Position numbers and translations under genes: made by a program. The notes under the pieces are model-generated. The model saw only the letters and a program-made list of their open reading frames with translations. It ran no database searches and had not been told where the DNA came from. A stretch of DNA of 64,000 nt from JAJDZL01 sp965221175 (lineage in GTDB: Bacteria > Pseudomonadota > Gammaproteobacteria > Arenicellales > JAJDZL01), in assembly GCA_965221175.1 (NCBI GenBank), contig OZ244867.1, positions 2,790,001-2,854,000 of the forward strand. The letters are read 5' to 3'. The number at the start of each line of letters is the position of its first letter. The stretch's first letter is position 1. This document shows positions 34,315 to 43,619 of the stretch, piece by piece.

Positions 34315-35886
34315 TCAATAGTACTGGATTTTAAGTTCAGAACCACGTCGGTGAGCTACAATACGACCATAACCAAATTTGTCGATGTACCACCCGCTTC
34401 CTGTCAGTACATCTCTGAGTGTGTTCATGAACTCTCTATATCGGTTATTGAACACATTGTGACTGACTAATTTTTCTCGTTGTCGAATTCTCAAAGGGAA
34501 CAAATTACTAAACTCTGTGGATTTAAATTTACTTGCAGCGCGAATTGCTTCTGCGCGCTCTTCCGCCTTGCTTTCGAGCTTGCTCAGTGTTTCATTCTCG
34601 GCCAGTCGATAATACGGCGCAGGTAGTCCGAGATTCATCATCTGTTGCAACATTTCTTTTGTTCCTTCGCTTATAGCCTGAACGTAAGCAATACCATCAG
34701 GGTCTTTCATGAGTCTGAGCCATTCAAGCAACTTTGTATTTCTAGGCATTGAATTTAGAACAGTGTTAGAAAGCGAAAACGAATTCGGGAGATCATGATT
34801 CCGTTGGAGCATTCGGCCTGGATTTTTAACGATAAATGCATCAGAGTATGCTTCGCATTCGATCGGTATTCTGGTTCTGTAGTCACGGTGGGCTGTTGCA
34901 TTGACGATGGCTTCATCGATTACTGTTGGCGGAAACTCTGGTTCGTCAATAAACCCGCCACCAATTTTGCGTTTTTGAAATCGTTTGAAGAAACCTGATT
35001 CGCGGAAAAACGTACGGGTCTCGCGAATCTGTTTGGTTATTGGACCTGTAAATGATAGATCAAAGGTCGGCAAACCCCTCGTAATGAACTGGTCGGAAGA
35101 TACGTCAAAGCGAAGCAAACGAATATACGCTGCAGGGAAAAGGCGTTGCGGGTTTGATCCGAAAAACAACAATCCAGCGTTAGTAAACCAATATTTTTCA
35201 TTGTACTGAACGATTGCCCCTGCTTCAAAAAGCAGACGTTCAACGTCAAAGTTACTTGTTGATTCGGGGTGGAAAACTCGGCGGAATTCGTTCAAAATAT
35301 CATTGGCAATCTCGTTGATGTTAAATGGGCAACAGGGAGTATTTTCAAAATCCGATATACCTTTTTGAAACTTGATTTGATCACGTATATTTTCATTACA
35401 TTCTATGTTCTGCGCTCCCCATCGTATCCACGCTTTCGGTGATTGCCTCGTAGTTTCGCAGATACTTTTTTCGGTATATGAAGCATAGATAAAGCAAATT
35501 GTCTTATCTTTCCCAGTTAAATGCGTAGTTTGAATAATTTTTACTTCTACCGCAGGGGAGTGAAGCAAATTATCGAAGTTCAATAGGGTATTCAATTGTT
35601 GCTCTGAAAGGTGGTCAATACCATTCACATTCCCATCAGAAGCAATTCCGAGAACGATTAACCCACCTTCGATGTTACCGTTGGAAAATGCTGAAATCGT
35701 TTTTGCGAGTTTATAAAAAAAATCTTTGAGTTGATTTTTTATTGTCCCCGAAGAGGTGGCTGTGGCTGCGCTCGGAATCTCTTTGCGTTCGAAATGCTGG
35801 CCCTCGAATTCGTCATCAGAGCTTTGGGTGAGAAAGTTCCAATGCTCCTCTGGGGTGTCAAAGACACTTCTAGGTGATAGTGTCAT
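34315..35886 (-). CDS. Schlafen AlbA_2 / HATPase_c_4 protein
   Basis: 523 residues. Residues 28-150 match the Schlafen AlbA_2 domain: FEGQHFERKEIPSA, KTISAFSNGNIEGGLIVLGI and DGNVNGIDHLSEQQ. The middle (FDVERLLFEAGAIVQYNEKY, LLFFGSNPQRLFPAAYIRLL, TVIDEAIVNATAHRDYRTR) is the RecG-like ATP-binding segment usually following it. AlbA_2 proteins are often annotated as transcriptional regulators or divergent RecG, and many lie in defence islands. The neighbouring Argonaute, now separated by IS110, may once have been co-transcribed with it. Start ATG at 35886. Confidence 0.85.
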   Translation of the reverse strand: MTLSPRSVFDTPEEHWNFLTQSSDDEFEGQHFERKEIPSAATATSSGTIKNQLKDFFYKLAKTISAFSNGNIEGGLIVLGIASDGNVNGIDHLSEQQLNTLLNFDNLLHSPAVEVKIIQTTHLTGKDKTICFIYASYTEKSICETTRQSPKAWIRWGAQNIECNENIRDQIKFQKGISDFENTPCCPFNINEIANDILNEFRRVFHPESTSNFDVERLLFEAGAIVQYNEKYWFTNAGLLFFGSNPQRLFPAAYIRLLRFDVSSDQFITRGLPTFDLSFTGPITKQIRETRTFFRESGFFKRFQKRKIGGGFIDEPEFPPTVIDEAIVNATAHRDYRTRIPIECEAYSDAFIVKNPGRMLQRNHDLPNSFSLSNTVLNSMPRNTKLLEWLRLMKDPDGIAYVQAISEGTKEMLQQMMNLGLPAPYYRLAENETLSKLESKAEERAEAIRAASKFKSTEFSNLFPLRIRQREKLVSHNVFNNRYREFMNTLRDVLTGSGWYIDKFGYGRIVAHRRGSELKIQYY

Positions 35887-36127
35887 TTCAATCGAAACGC
35901 TTTCATTATTTCATTGACTAGGTGGTTGAGTAATTTTACAGCGATTCGCCCAATTGTTGATTTATCAAATGGTTGAGCGGCAATTCTAGAATTGTTGGCG
36001 ATTGTGCTCACCATCGCAATACGGATGAACCATTGTCCATAATTTCTGAATTGGATGTTGGTTCAATCGCAGCCAGAGCATTGAATGAAGTGTGAGCGAC
36101 ATAGTAAACTGAGAATTCCCATTATAT

Positions 36128-37288
36128 TCAATCATCAATATCTTCATTCAGAATTGAGATGTACTGATCATATGAATATATGCGGTTTCGTCTTCTGTTT
36201 GTAAATTCATGAGCAATTCCAATCTGTTCAAGTGCAAACATGCCATTCGTAACTGCAGGAATCGAAAGACCGGTTTCAGTAGCGATACTTTTAAGTGTTG
36301 AAATTGGGCGCTTTTGAAGCGTTTGCTGAACAAGCAAGGCTGATGACTTGAAACGCGCGAAATTTCGAATTCGTAACGAGTCGTCACGAAAAAGCGCATT
36401 GAGTCGTTTAGCGACTGAAATTGCGTTCTCCGACGTTTCAGTGATACCCTCAAGAAAGAATCTTAGCCAAGCCTCCCAGTCGCCGTGATGTCTTACGGCA
36501 TCTAATAACAAATAATAATCGCTTCGATTTTTTTTAAAATGCAAACTGAGATACAAGAGCGGCTCATTCAGTAACCCTTCGTGGCACAATTGCAAAGCGA
36601 TCAGTAAGCGTCCCACTCGTCCGTTTCCATCAAGAAAGGGGTGAATCGTCTCAAATTGAACATGGGATAGTCCGGTCCGAATGAGAGCCGAATGTCCACG
36701 ATCATCGGAATACATAAAACGCTCCAAATCAGACATGCACTTTTCAACAATTTTCGTGGGTGGTGGTACGAAACGAGCGTTTCCCGGGCGAGTTCCTCCT
36801 AGCCAATTCTGAGATCGCCGAAATTCACCAGGTAAATTTTTGCTCTCCCGGTCTGAAGATAAAAGATTTTTGTGAATTTCGCGGATTAGACGATTACAGA
36901 GCGGAAAATAGTCTTCACGTATACGTCGGAGTCCGTGTTCTAGGGCGGACACATAGTTTGAGACTTCAACTACATCGTCTACTCGAACTCCCGGAACTTG
37001 AGTCAACTCGAATAACATAAGATCCGATAAGGTGGACTGCATTCCTTCAATCCGCGATGAAAGCACCGCTTCTCTTCGGATATAGGCATAGATATACAGC
37101 CATGGTTCAGGCAGTATTGTCGCAATGCTGTGCAGTTGCCCAAGTGCAAATATCGCGCTGTCCAACGAATGTTGTAAATACTTCATATCCAGAACGTCTT
37201 CTGGCGGCAGCGGATTTGGAATAAACGCTCTTACCTGTCCATCTCCAATGGATGTAATTTCATAAATTCCTGTTTGTTGACGTTTCAT
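36128..37288 (-). CDS. Fic-family adenylyltransferase (class II)
   Basis: 386 residues. Features in order: a Fic_N region with the inhibitory helix motif SSRIEG (residues about 77-82), ALEHGLRRIREDYFPLCNRL, GEFRRSQNWLGG, the active motif HPFLDGNGRVGRLL (HxFxxGNGRxxR), and a C-terminal winged helix (STLKSIATETGLSIPAVTNG). Such enzymes AMPylate protein targets, and the N-terminal inhibitory helix keeps them off until displaced. All catalytic residues are present. It reads toward the AlbA_2 gene with a gap of about 240 bp. AT-rich repeated operator-like sites lie just upstream. Confidence 0.9.
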   Translation of the reverse strand: MKRQQTGIYEITSIGDGQVRAFIPNPLPPEDVLDMKYLQHSLDSAIFALGQLHSIATILPEPWLYIYAYIRREAVLSSRIEGMQSTLSDLMLFELTQVPGVRVDDVVEVSNYVSALEHGLRRIREDYFPLCNRLIREIHKNLLSSDRESKNLPGEFRRSQNWLGGTRPGNARFVPPPTKIVEKCMSDLERFMYSDDRGHSALIRTGLSHVQFETIHPFLDGNGRVGRLLIALQLCHEGLLNEPLLYLSLHFKKNRSDYYLLLDAVRHHGDWEAWLRFFLEGITETSENAISVAKRLNALFRDDSLRIRNFARFKSSALLVQQTLQKRPISTLKSIATETGLSIPAVTNGMFALEQIGIAHEFTNRRRNRIYSYDQYISILNEDIDD

Positions 37289-37330
37289 GCCGACTCTGAT
37301 TATTCAGCTACGTTTAATAAGGAATGTCAT

Positions 37331-37440
37331 TATTAAGTATTAATGTATTATACTTAATAGTGACCAGAATTTCTTTTATTTATTCAGCGAAATTTCAATA
37401 AAGGATTTTCTTATTATGTATTTAAAGATAATACTTAATA
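37331..37440. promoter_or_regulatory. Two operator-like inverted repeats upstream of fic
   Basis: TATTAAGTAT (37331-37340), 9 nt, ATACTTAATA (37350-37359) is a perfect 10-bp-arm inverted repeat. It recurs 81 bp away as TATTATGTAT (37412-37421), 9 nt, ATACTTAATA (37431-37440). Each is preceded by a similar AATAAGGA/AATAAAGGA lead. Identical arm, spacer and repeat distance suggest a dimeric regulator, possibly the winged helix of the Fic protein. It lies between fic and the DUF4143 ATPase gene. Confidence 0.6.
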
Positions 37441-37621
37441 AAACTAAGTATTAAACCGAATACACCTTCAAAATTTGAAAGAGAAAAAATAAGGCAAAGA
37501 TTACCCAAGAAGAATAAGGTGACACAGGCCTGAAACTAGTACTGGCAAAACAGTCTGTTCAAACGTTGGTCTGAAACAGGGTGCAAATTCCGACTGTGTA
37601 ATTTTATTCAAAGCCGGAAAT

Positions 37622-38788
37622 CTAAGACTGCAGCTTGCTTAGCAGCCTTGAGAGCGATATTACCGTTACGTCATTGCCAATTGGAAATTCATCATTTCCC
37701 CCATAAACAACGAATTTTCTGGAAGCTCCGATTTGTTCGCACGTCCGATTGAAATGTTTGCTTATTTTAGGAGCTACTCCGTATTTCACCTCAATTGCCA
37801 GGATTTCAGTGGACGATAACCTGACCACCAAATCAATTTCTGCGCCTGCGGCTGTCTTGTAAAAATAGGCTTCGGCACGAGGTGAAAGAACAGAACGGAT
37901 GTTCTCGATTACAAAACCCTCCCAGCTTTTTCCTAGCACAGGGTTAGACAGGAGTGCGTCATGGTTACTAATTCCCAGCAGCCGGTGTTGAATTCCGCTG
38001 TCACGAATATAGTAGCGTGGTGATTTCACCAGTCTTTTCTTCACATTGGCGTACCACGGTTCGAGACGCCTGACAAGTAAGAGATCAACAAGAATATCGA
38101 GGTAATAGTTGACAGTCTTAGCATCAATTTCGAGACTGCCGCCCAATTTCGAATGATTGACAGGTTCACCCTGCAAATGCGCCAACATTGTCCATAGACG
38201 CCGCAGCCTGTTTGCAGGAATGCGAAAGCCCAATTGCGGAACGTCACGTTCAAGATAGGTACGGATTAAATCTTCCAGCCAATCCATGCTTAGATCGTCA
38301 TCTGCAGCTAGGTAGCTGTCTGGAAACCCACCTCTTAGCCACAACTTTTGCAGGTTGTTCTTGTTCTCTCCGACTTCCAGAGCGTTGAAACCGCTCAATT
38401 CAAGATAACTGATTCGACCTGCCAAGCTTTCAGATGATTGGCGTAGTAAATCAATCGAGGCGGAACCAAGCAATAGAAATTGCGCTGACTTTCGACCTTG
38501 TTCCCTGTTCTTGTCGATAAGTCCGCGCAACACCGTAAACAATTCGGGGGCGCGCTGAATTTCGTCTAATATGATAAGTTTGTCGCTGTGACTTTCTAGA
38601 TAAGTGGTTGGGTCACTCAATTTAAGCAAATCTTTTGGGGCTTCCAGGTCCAGATAGACTGAATTCTGACTCTGAGCGATAGTTTTGGCAAGGGTTGTTT
38701 TACCAACCTGACGAGCGCCAAGAAGCGCCACAACGGGTCTCTGCGCTATAGTTTTATGAAGTTTTTCTGAAATCCATCGCGGCAACAT
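37622..38788 (-). CDS. AAA_14/DUF4143 ATPase
   Basis: About 388 residues. It has Walker A (LLGARQVGKTTLAKTIA), Walker B (KLIILDEIQRAPEL), sensor (FLLLGSASIDLLRQSSESLA), and the DUF4143 C-terminal nuclease-like domain (YFYKTAAGAEIDLVVRLSST, ILAIEVKYG) with D and E-x-K residues resembling a PD-(D/E)xK core. These proteins are abundant in defence-rich genomes, role unknown. The ATG giving MLPRWISEKL at 38788 fits the family start; an upstream start at 38824 is possible. Confidence 0.85.
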   Translation of the reverse strand: MLPRWISEKLHKTIAQRPVVALLGARQVGKTTLAKTIAQSQNSVYLDLEAPKDLLKLSDPTTYLESHSDKLIILDEIQRAPELFTVLRGLIDKNREQGRKSAQFLLLGSASIDLLRQSSESLAGRISYLELSGFNALEVGENKNNLQKLWLRGGFPDSYLAADDDLSMDWLEDLIRTYLERDVPQLGFRIPANRLRRLWTMLAHLQGEPVNHSKLGGSLEIDAKTVNYYLDILVDLLLVRRLEPWYANVKKRLVKSPRYYIRDSGIQHRLLGISNHDALLSNPVLGKSWEGFVIENIRSVLSPRAEAYFYKTAAGAEIDLVVRLSSTEILAIEVKYGVAPKISKHFNRTCEQIGASRKFVVYGGNDEFPIGNDVTVISLSRLLSKLQS

Positions 38789-39010
38789 ACCGAGTATATT
38801 AGGACATGAGCTCCGAAAAAACAAGGTTTAGTTTTATCCAATGCAAATTGAATGTCTTTGGAGACCCCTGCCTATTTCACTTAAACTGAACGCACACCGC
38901 CCAATTTCCACATTATGCCATTCTTCATATTCCCTACCATGTTGTCAATAGAATTCAGTGTTCTCCTGTATTGGAATATCCGAGTTTGACAGTGAAACGG
39001 AATGTATGGC

Positions 39011-40219
39011 TTATTTCTTTGGGATAGGTTGAGTCGGGATATCAACTAGCTTACCGCGCGGGATCAGCCGATTTTTGTCATACATGGGTAGGGTGCAAAG
39101 TTCGCCTTCCAGCATTGAACCATCGATACCCTCAACCTTCACTTGGGTACCGGGACCTTGGGTTGGATTATCCATGCGCACAATTGCTACACCACAACCC
39201 TGATAGGGCGACCATCCACTAGAACAGACGCGGCCTGCAACTTGACCATCCACTTTAATTGCGCGTCCTAGAATGGCTATCCCGCCGGTAACCCGCATGC
39301 CCCATGTCCGACATGCGTGTTCGGCCTTTTCCAGTGCTTCTCGGCCAATAAAATCTCGATGGTCAAACTCGACCATGTGACCAAGACCGACCTCAAACGG
39401 TGTTGTCTTATCGTCAAAATCCGTCCCCGCATTCAACAGCCCTGCCTCAATCCGGCGGGCGCGGAAGACCGGCGCGCCAGTTATGGTCATACCGAAAGTC
39501 TCTCCCACTTTAAGGATATGATCCCCAATTGCGGCGATATCGGTGCTGGGCATGAAATAGATTTCCCAACCCAGTTCATTGGAGAAGCCTGAGCGGCTGA
39601 TTATGGCCTTTTGGCCTGCAATCGTGACTTTGGTCAGATCGAAATAACGAAATGGGTCCGGCAGACTACTAGCTACGGATTGCAGCACTTCAATAGAACG
39701 AGGCCCCTGAATCTGGCTGACCCAGACCTTTGGGTCGCTAATCTTCACATCCAGTCCATGTAAGTGAGCCTTGTACCACGAGAACAGATCGCCATCGGCC
39801 TGCACCATCCAGAATCTGTCCTGTGTGAGACGAAGCAGGATACCATCGGTGATCATCCCGCCATCATGGTAGCAGGCAAATTGATACGAGCAACGTCCCA
39901 CTTTAACCTTGCTGACATCCCGCGTAAATATGTGGTTCAACAGCGATTCAGCGTCCGGCCCACTGATTTCGATTGGTAATTCACCTGTGTGGCGAAAAAC
40001 GACCTCAGTACGGACTTTCCAATACATTTCATCTTCTGTGACATGGTTCAGTGACTCTGGTGTCAGGCGGTTGTTATAGAGTGTGTATTCGGGATCGTAG
40101 GGTAGCTCTTGATAGCTGAGTGGATGCGGTACCATCGTATGTGACAGCTCTCTAGGTCGGGCACCCATGTTTGGTATGGCTTTCGTAACAAAGCGCAGTG
40201 AGGACAGATCAGAATTCAT
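39011..40219 (-). CDS. GcvT-family aminomethyltransferase/demethylase
   Basis: 402 residues of the glycine-cleavage T-protein fold: a folate-binding N-terminal part (VVFRHTGELPIEISGPDAES, LLNHIFTRDVSKVKVGRCSY), MITDGILLRLTQDRFWMVQA, ISRSGFSNELGWEIYF, FRARRIEAGLLNAGTDFDDK, and a C-terminal beta-barrel (MRVTGGIAILGRAIKVDGQV). Members move a one-carbon unit from a substrate to tetrahydrofolate, as in GcvT, sarcosine or dimethylglycine demethylation, or DmdA on DMSP. The substrate is undetermined. It reads away from the GntR gene's 3' side and could belong to the same regulon, since the right-hand run holds amine dehydrogenase subunits. Confidence 0.8.
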   Translation of the reverse strand: MNSDLSSLRFVTKAIPNMGARPRELSHTMVPHPLSYQELPYDPEYTLYNNRLTPESLNHVTEDEMYWKVRTEVVFRHTGELPIEISGPDAESLLNHIFTRDVSKVKVGRCSYQFACYHDGGMITDGILLRLTQDRFWMVQADGDLFSWYKAHLHGLDVKISDPKVWVSQIQGPRSIEVLQSVASSLPDPFRYFDLTKVTIAGQKAIISRSGFSNELGWEIYFMPSTDIAAIGDHILKVGETFGMTITGAPVFRARRIEAGLLNAGTDFDDKTTPFEVGLGHMVEFDHRDFIGREALEKAEHACRTWGMRVTGGIAILGRAIKVDGQVAGRVCSSGWSPYQGCGVAIVRMDNPTQGPGTQVKVEGIDGSMLEGELCTLPMYDKNRLIPRGKLVDIPTQPIPKK

Positions 40220-40635
40220 AGTGTTATTGTTTCAAGTTGTTGTTTAACAATATTTTTAGGCTCCAGACCATCCGTCTCGAAACCCAAGGTCATCCCATCC
40301 TAGTTCCTAGATGAAATATTACGAGTAAATATAGTTAAAGATAATAATTGCAATACCTTTTTTCGTTTGTTTCATGTGATTAAACACACTTGGATTCGAA
40401 ACAGGCACATAGATCTAGTTGAATTTGTGATGGACCCGGATTCGGCTATCGTTGGACGGGGTTGTGCATCCTATAGATGATATGCGTTGGGAGGAGTTCG
40501 TTTTTTGCGCTTATACACTACAGTAGAAAATTGGAAGTGCGCCGGAAACATTCAGGAAACACCCGTCAGCGCTAGATTTCGATTGGGAGCATTAGTTACA
40601 CTTATCGTAAGCAATACCTCATCTAGTGTTCACGG
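40220..40635. other. Intergenic, no gene seen
   Basis: 416 bp between the GcvT-family gene and the end of the GntR gene. No ORF, hairpin with U-run, or operator matching the palindrome at 41544 is visible. Confidence 0.3.
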
Positions 40636-41331
40636 TTAACCTAACTGTTTTGACTTGGTTGCTCGTGCCAACGTCAAAGCATCTTCAGCCAATAGATCCA
40701 GGTGCTTACCCATAGCTAACGAGGCATCGTTTGTTGCGTGTTGTTCAATCGCGCTCAGAATCGCCGCATGCTCTTCGTTTGATTCTTCGATGCGATGTGG
40801 CCGAAAGGTGACTAATCTCCGATAAGGTGCTAAGCGCTTGTCAAGCGCAACTATCTGCTCATGCAAAACAGAATTGTGTGCAGCTTTGTAAATTTGCTCG
40901 TGAAACACTTGGTTTGCTGTGAAATAAATCGCTGGATCGCCTGTCTTTGCGGCACCAATACAATTTTCATGGGCCTCTTTAACGGCCGTTAGATTACTTG
41001 GGGTGGCGCGATGAGCTGCTTTTTCTGCTGCAAATGACTCTAGAGTTGCCATTAATTCGAACATTTCCATTATTTCATCCAAGGACGGATTAACGACAAA
41101 TACGCCGGCATGCTGTCGCTTTACGGCCAATCGAGAAGCAACAAGGCCTTTGAAAGCCTCCCGGATTGGCGTTCTCGACACACCAAATCGTTTCGCCAAT
41201 CGGCTTTCATCCAGGCGATCTCCAGGACTAAACTCTCCGCGAATAATGGCGGCCTCTATATGTTCCTGAAGAGAAGCCGTTTGGGCACGTTGATCTGACT
41301 TTGCTTGTTGGTAAGAAACGGTGTTATCCAT
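40636..41331 (-). CDS. GntR-family regulator, FCD subfamily
   Basis: 231 residues. The N-terminal winged helix has IEAAIIRGEFSPGDRLDESR, LAKRFGVSRTPIREAFKGLV and a RQHAGVFVV wing. The FCD ligand-binding domain follows (EIMEMFELMATLESFAAEKA, ANQVFHEQIYKAAHN, SNEEHAAILSAIEQH) with the histidines that bind a metal in this subfamily. It is divergent from the aminotransferase-led gene run. The palindromes at 41544-41571 lie between them, so it is most likely the local repressor responding to a carboxylic acid or related metabolite. Confidence 0.9.
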   Translation of the reverse strand: MDNTVSYQQAKSDQRAQTASLQEHIEAAIIRGEFSPGDRLDESRLAKRFGVSRTPIREAFKGLVASRLAVKRQHAGVFVVNPSLDEIMEMFELMATLESFAAEKAAHRATPSNLTAVKEAHENCIGAAKTGDPAIYFTANQVFHEQIYKAAHNSVLHEQIVALDKRLAPYRRLVTFRPHRIEESNEEHAAILSAIEQHATNDASLAMGKHLDLLAEDALTLARATKSKQLG

Positions 41332-41543
41332 AGTCGTTGCGATGTGGCTAAAGCTATTTTAGGAAATCTGGTAATTCTGCATTAATGTTAGAGCATCCCA
41401 ACTGTTGTTGATTAGCAAATGCCGTCTGCCTTCCTGGGTCAGAGAGCTGGATCAAACAAATTAATGGCACGATTTCGCCAAATCACAATTATAGTTAAAT
41501 CACACGAAAAACACATTGTAGAGTACAATCTTTCGAATATTAC

Positions 41544-41571
41544 ATACAATATAGTACTATATTGTATACAA
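41544..41571. promoter_or_regulatory. GntR-type operator palindromes
   Basis: A perfect 24-bp palindrome, ATACAATATAGT followed by its reverse complement, spans 41544-41567. It overlaps a second 10-bp palindrome, TTGTATACAA, at 41562-41571, which is the typical core of FCD-type GntR operators. It sits 213 bp upstream of the regulator's own start and 48 bp before the aminotransferase ATG, within the divergent promoter region. Confidence 0.7.
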
Positions 41572-41618
41572 AATACCGGCATTTTGGAAATGACCAGAAA
41601 TTAAGCTTGTTGATCGAT

Positions 41619-42752
41619 ATGAAAGATTTTGAACGACTGAATCAACATTTCGAACTGATGGTAAATACCCCTGACTTAATGTGGTTAGGTCGAAATACCA
41701 ACCATTTCCCGACGCATCCTGTGGTTCTAGATGCGATGCTCAAAAGCATCATCGATGAAGACTTTCATGTCTATGCACCTCCGTTTGGGCTAGAAGATCT
41801 TCGAGAACTTGTGATAGAGAATCTTGGACTTGACGGCATGTCAGCATTGATCACTGATGGCGCAGTTTCTGGACTCTATCACGTATGTCATACACTCTGT
41901 GGTCTCGGTGATGAACTTGTTACGACAGACCCGTCATGGGAATGGACAATGAGTTTCGCAGAATCAGTGGGAGCCTCAGTTAAACAAATTCCGATATACG
42001 GTATGGAATATGGATATCGATTAGATCCAGGGCGATTGCGCGAAGCGGTCAGCGAGAAAACCAAGATCATTTATCTAATTGATCCAAATAATCCACTCGG
42101 CACTTGTAGTACTGCAGAAGAGATTGAAGAAATCGCCGACATCGCACGAACAGTGAAAGCGTATTTGATTCAGGACTGTACCTATCGCGACTTTGCATAT
42201 CAACATTATCTGTCAGCAAAACATTATCCAGAACGTACGATCACTGTCTGGAGTTTCTCAAAATGGCTCGGACTTGCTGGATTCAGAGTAGGCTCGATTG
42301 CCGCAAATCCTGATCTTATCGAACGACTAGCTGCAGCTCCGCCGAACATTCTGGGGTCAAACATTGTCGCGCAAAAGGGTGTTGTTGCTGGACTGAAAAC
42401 CAAATCGGAGTGGTTTCCGAATGTCCTTGCGTCAATTCGCGAAAACCAGCGTTTGGTCCGAGATGCCGTTGCTGATATTTCAGGACTTAGTCTGCCAATT
42501 TATCCATCCAATGGCAATTTTATGATTGTCGAGTGTGCGGCAGCAGGCATCCGACCAGAGGCGATTTGCGAATTGATGTACCAACAGAAAATTATGGTGC
42601 GACAGGGTGCGTACCACACCAGTAAATTTGGTGATCAGTTTATAAAAGTGTCGGTAAGTGCTCCGCGTGAGTGGGTCGAAAAGTTTTGTGAACTGCTGCC
42701 AGCTGTGGTGGAGGAGGCGGGCTCCCTAAACAATGAGATACAGCTTTTCTGA
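41619..42752 (+). CDS. Class I/II PLP-dependent aminotransferase
   Basis: About 377 residues. It shows the fold I aspartate aminotransferase layout: ITDGAVSGLYHVCHTLCGLG, DPNNPLGTCSTAEEIEEIAD, VKAYLIQDCTYRDFAY with the PLP-contacting Asp and Tyr, and WSFSKWLGLAGFRVG with the Schiff-base lysine. The C-terminal small domain ends QFIKVSVSAPREWVEKF. The ATG at 41619 avoids the operator palindrome that an upstream start at 41562 would overlap. It is first in the run, so it probably carries out a transamination in the pathway; substrate unknown. Confidence 0.88.
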   Translation: MKDFERLNQHFELMVNTPDLMWLGRNTNHFPTHPVVLDAMLKSIIDEDFHVYAPPFGLEDLRELVIENLGLDGMSALITDGAVSGLYHVCHTLCGLGDELVTTDPSWEWTMSFAESVGASVKQIPIYGMEYGYRLDPGRLREAVSEKTKIIYLIDPNNPLGTCSTAEEIEEIADIARTVKAYLIQDCTYRDFAYQHYLSAKHYPERTITVWSFSKWLGLAGFRVGSIAANPDLIERLAAAPPNILGSNIVAQKGVVAGLKTKSEWFPNVLASIRENQRLVRDAVADISGLSLPIYPSNGNFMIVECAAAGIRPEAICELMYQQKIMVRQGAYHTSKFGDQFIKVSVSAPREWVEKFCELLPAVVEEAGSLNNEIQLF

Positions 42753-42836
42753 TAGCCCCATGAACGTTGATATTCTGAAAATCTCTAAACCCAATTCAAC
42801 CAGTTTGGGTTCCGAAATGAAAAAGAGGCAAGATTT

Positions 42837-43619
42837 ATGGACCTTAATTTAACCGGTCAAACTGCACTGGTTACCGGTGCATCTCAAGGCATCGGTGAAG
42901 TAGTCGCAAAATCACTCGCCGAAGAGGGTGTCAATCTTCATCTCACAGCACGCAATATGACTAATCTTGAACGGGTAAAGCAGGATATAGAAGATAGCTC
43001 TAACGTAAGAGTTGAGTTGCATTCGTTCGACTTGACAGAACGCGGCGCTTGTGAGTTGCTTGGCGTGGCTGTTGGGGATGTCGATATTCTCATCAACAAT
43101 GCTGGCACTATTCCTGGCGGAAATCTATGGGAAGTGAACGAAAGTAGCTGGCGCAGCGGATGGGAACTCAAGGTAATGGGCTATATCAACCTCTGCCGCA
43201 TCTTTTACGCCAAAATGAAGGCAAGAGGCGAAGGAGTGATAATCAACAATATCGGAAATGGTGGTGAGGTATTTGATCCACAATACATCGCTGGCACTTC
43301 TGGCAATGCCAGCCTCATGGCATTCACACGAGCCCTTGGTGGTCACAGCTTGGATGACAATATTCGTGTCGTAGGCGTTAATCCAGGACCAGTCAATACA
43401 GATCGAATTTATAAAATTTTAAAAAACCGAGCCAAAGGCGAACTCGGTGATGAAAACCAATATACCGAGTTGCTGAAGCGATACCCTCTGGGGCGTCCAG
43501 CCCATACTTATGAAGTTTCTAGCCTGATAGTCTTTTTAGCCTCGTATCGTTCAGGCTACAGCTCGGGGGCTATTTTTACTGTTGACGGCGGCATTGCATC
43601 ACGCTGCTCGATTATCTGA
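42837..43619 (+). CDS. SDR oxidoreductase with altered catalytic residues
   Basis: 260 residues of the classical SDR fold: TALVTGASQGIGEVVAKSLA (cofactor loop TGxxxGxG), ILINNAGTIPGGN (NNAG) and NPGPVNTDRIY. The catalytic stretch reads IINNIGNGGEVFDPQYIAGTSGNAS (split here by residues): the usual Ser is replaced by Gly in NIGNGG, and in Y-x-x-x-K the tyrosine is followed by IAGT, so the Lys is missing. A subfamily with this G/N pattern exists, so it may use another mechanism. It overlaps the next gene by 1 bp. Confidence 0.82.
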   Translation: MDLNLTGQTALVTGASQGIGEVVAKSLAEEGVNLHLTARNMTNLERVKQDIEDSSNVRVELHSFDLTERGACELLGVAVGDVDILINNAGTIPGGNLWEVNESSWRSGWELKVMGYINLCRIFYAKMKARGEGVIINNIGNGGEVFDPQYIAGTSGNASLMAFTRALGGHSLDDNIRVVGVNPGPVNTDRIYKILKNRAKGELGDENQYTELLKRYPLGRPAHTYEVSSLIVFLASYRSGYSSGAIFTVDGGIASRCSII

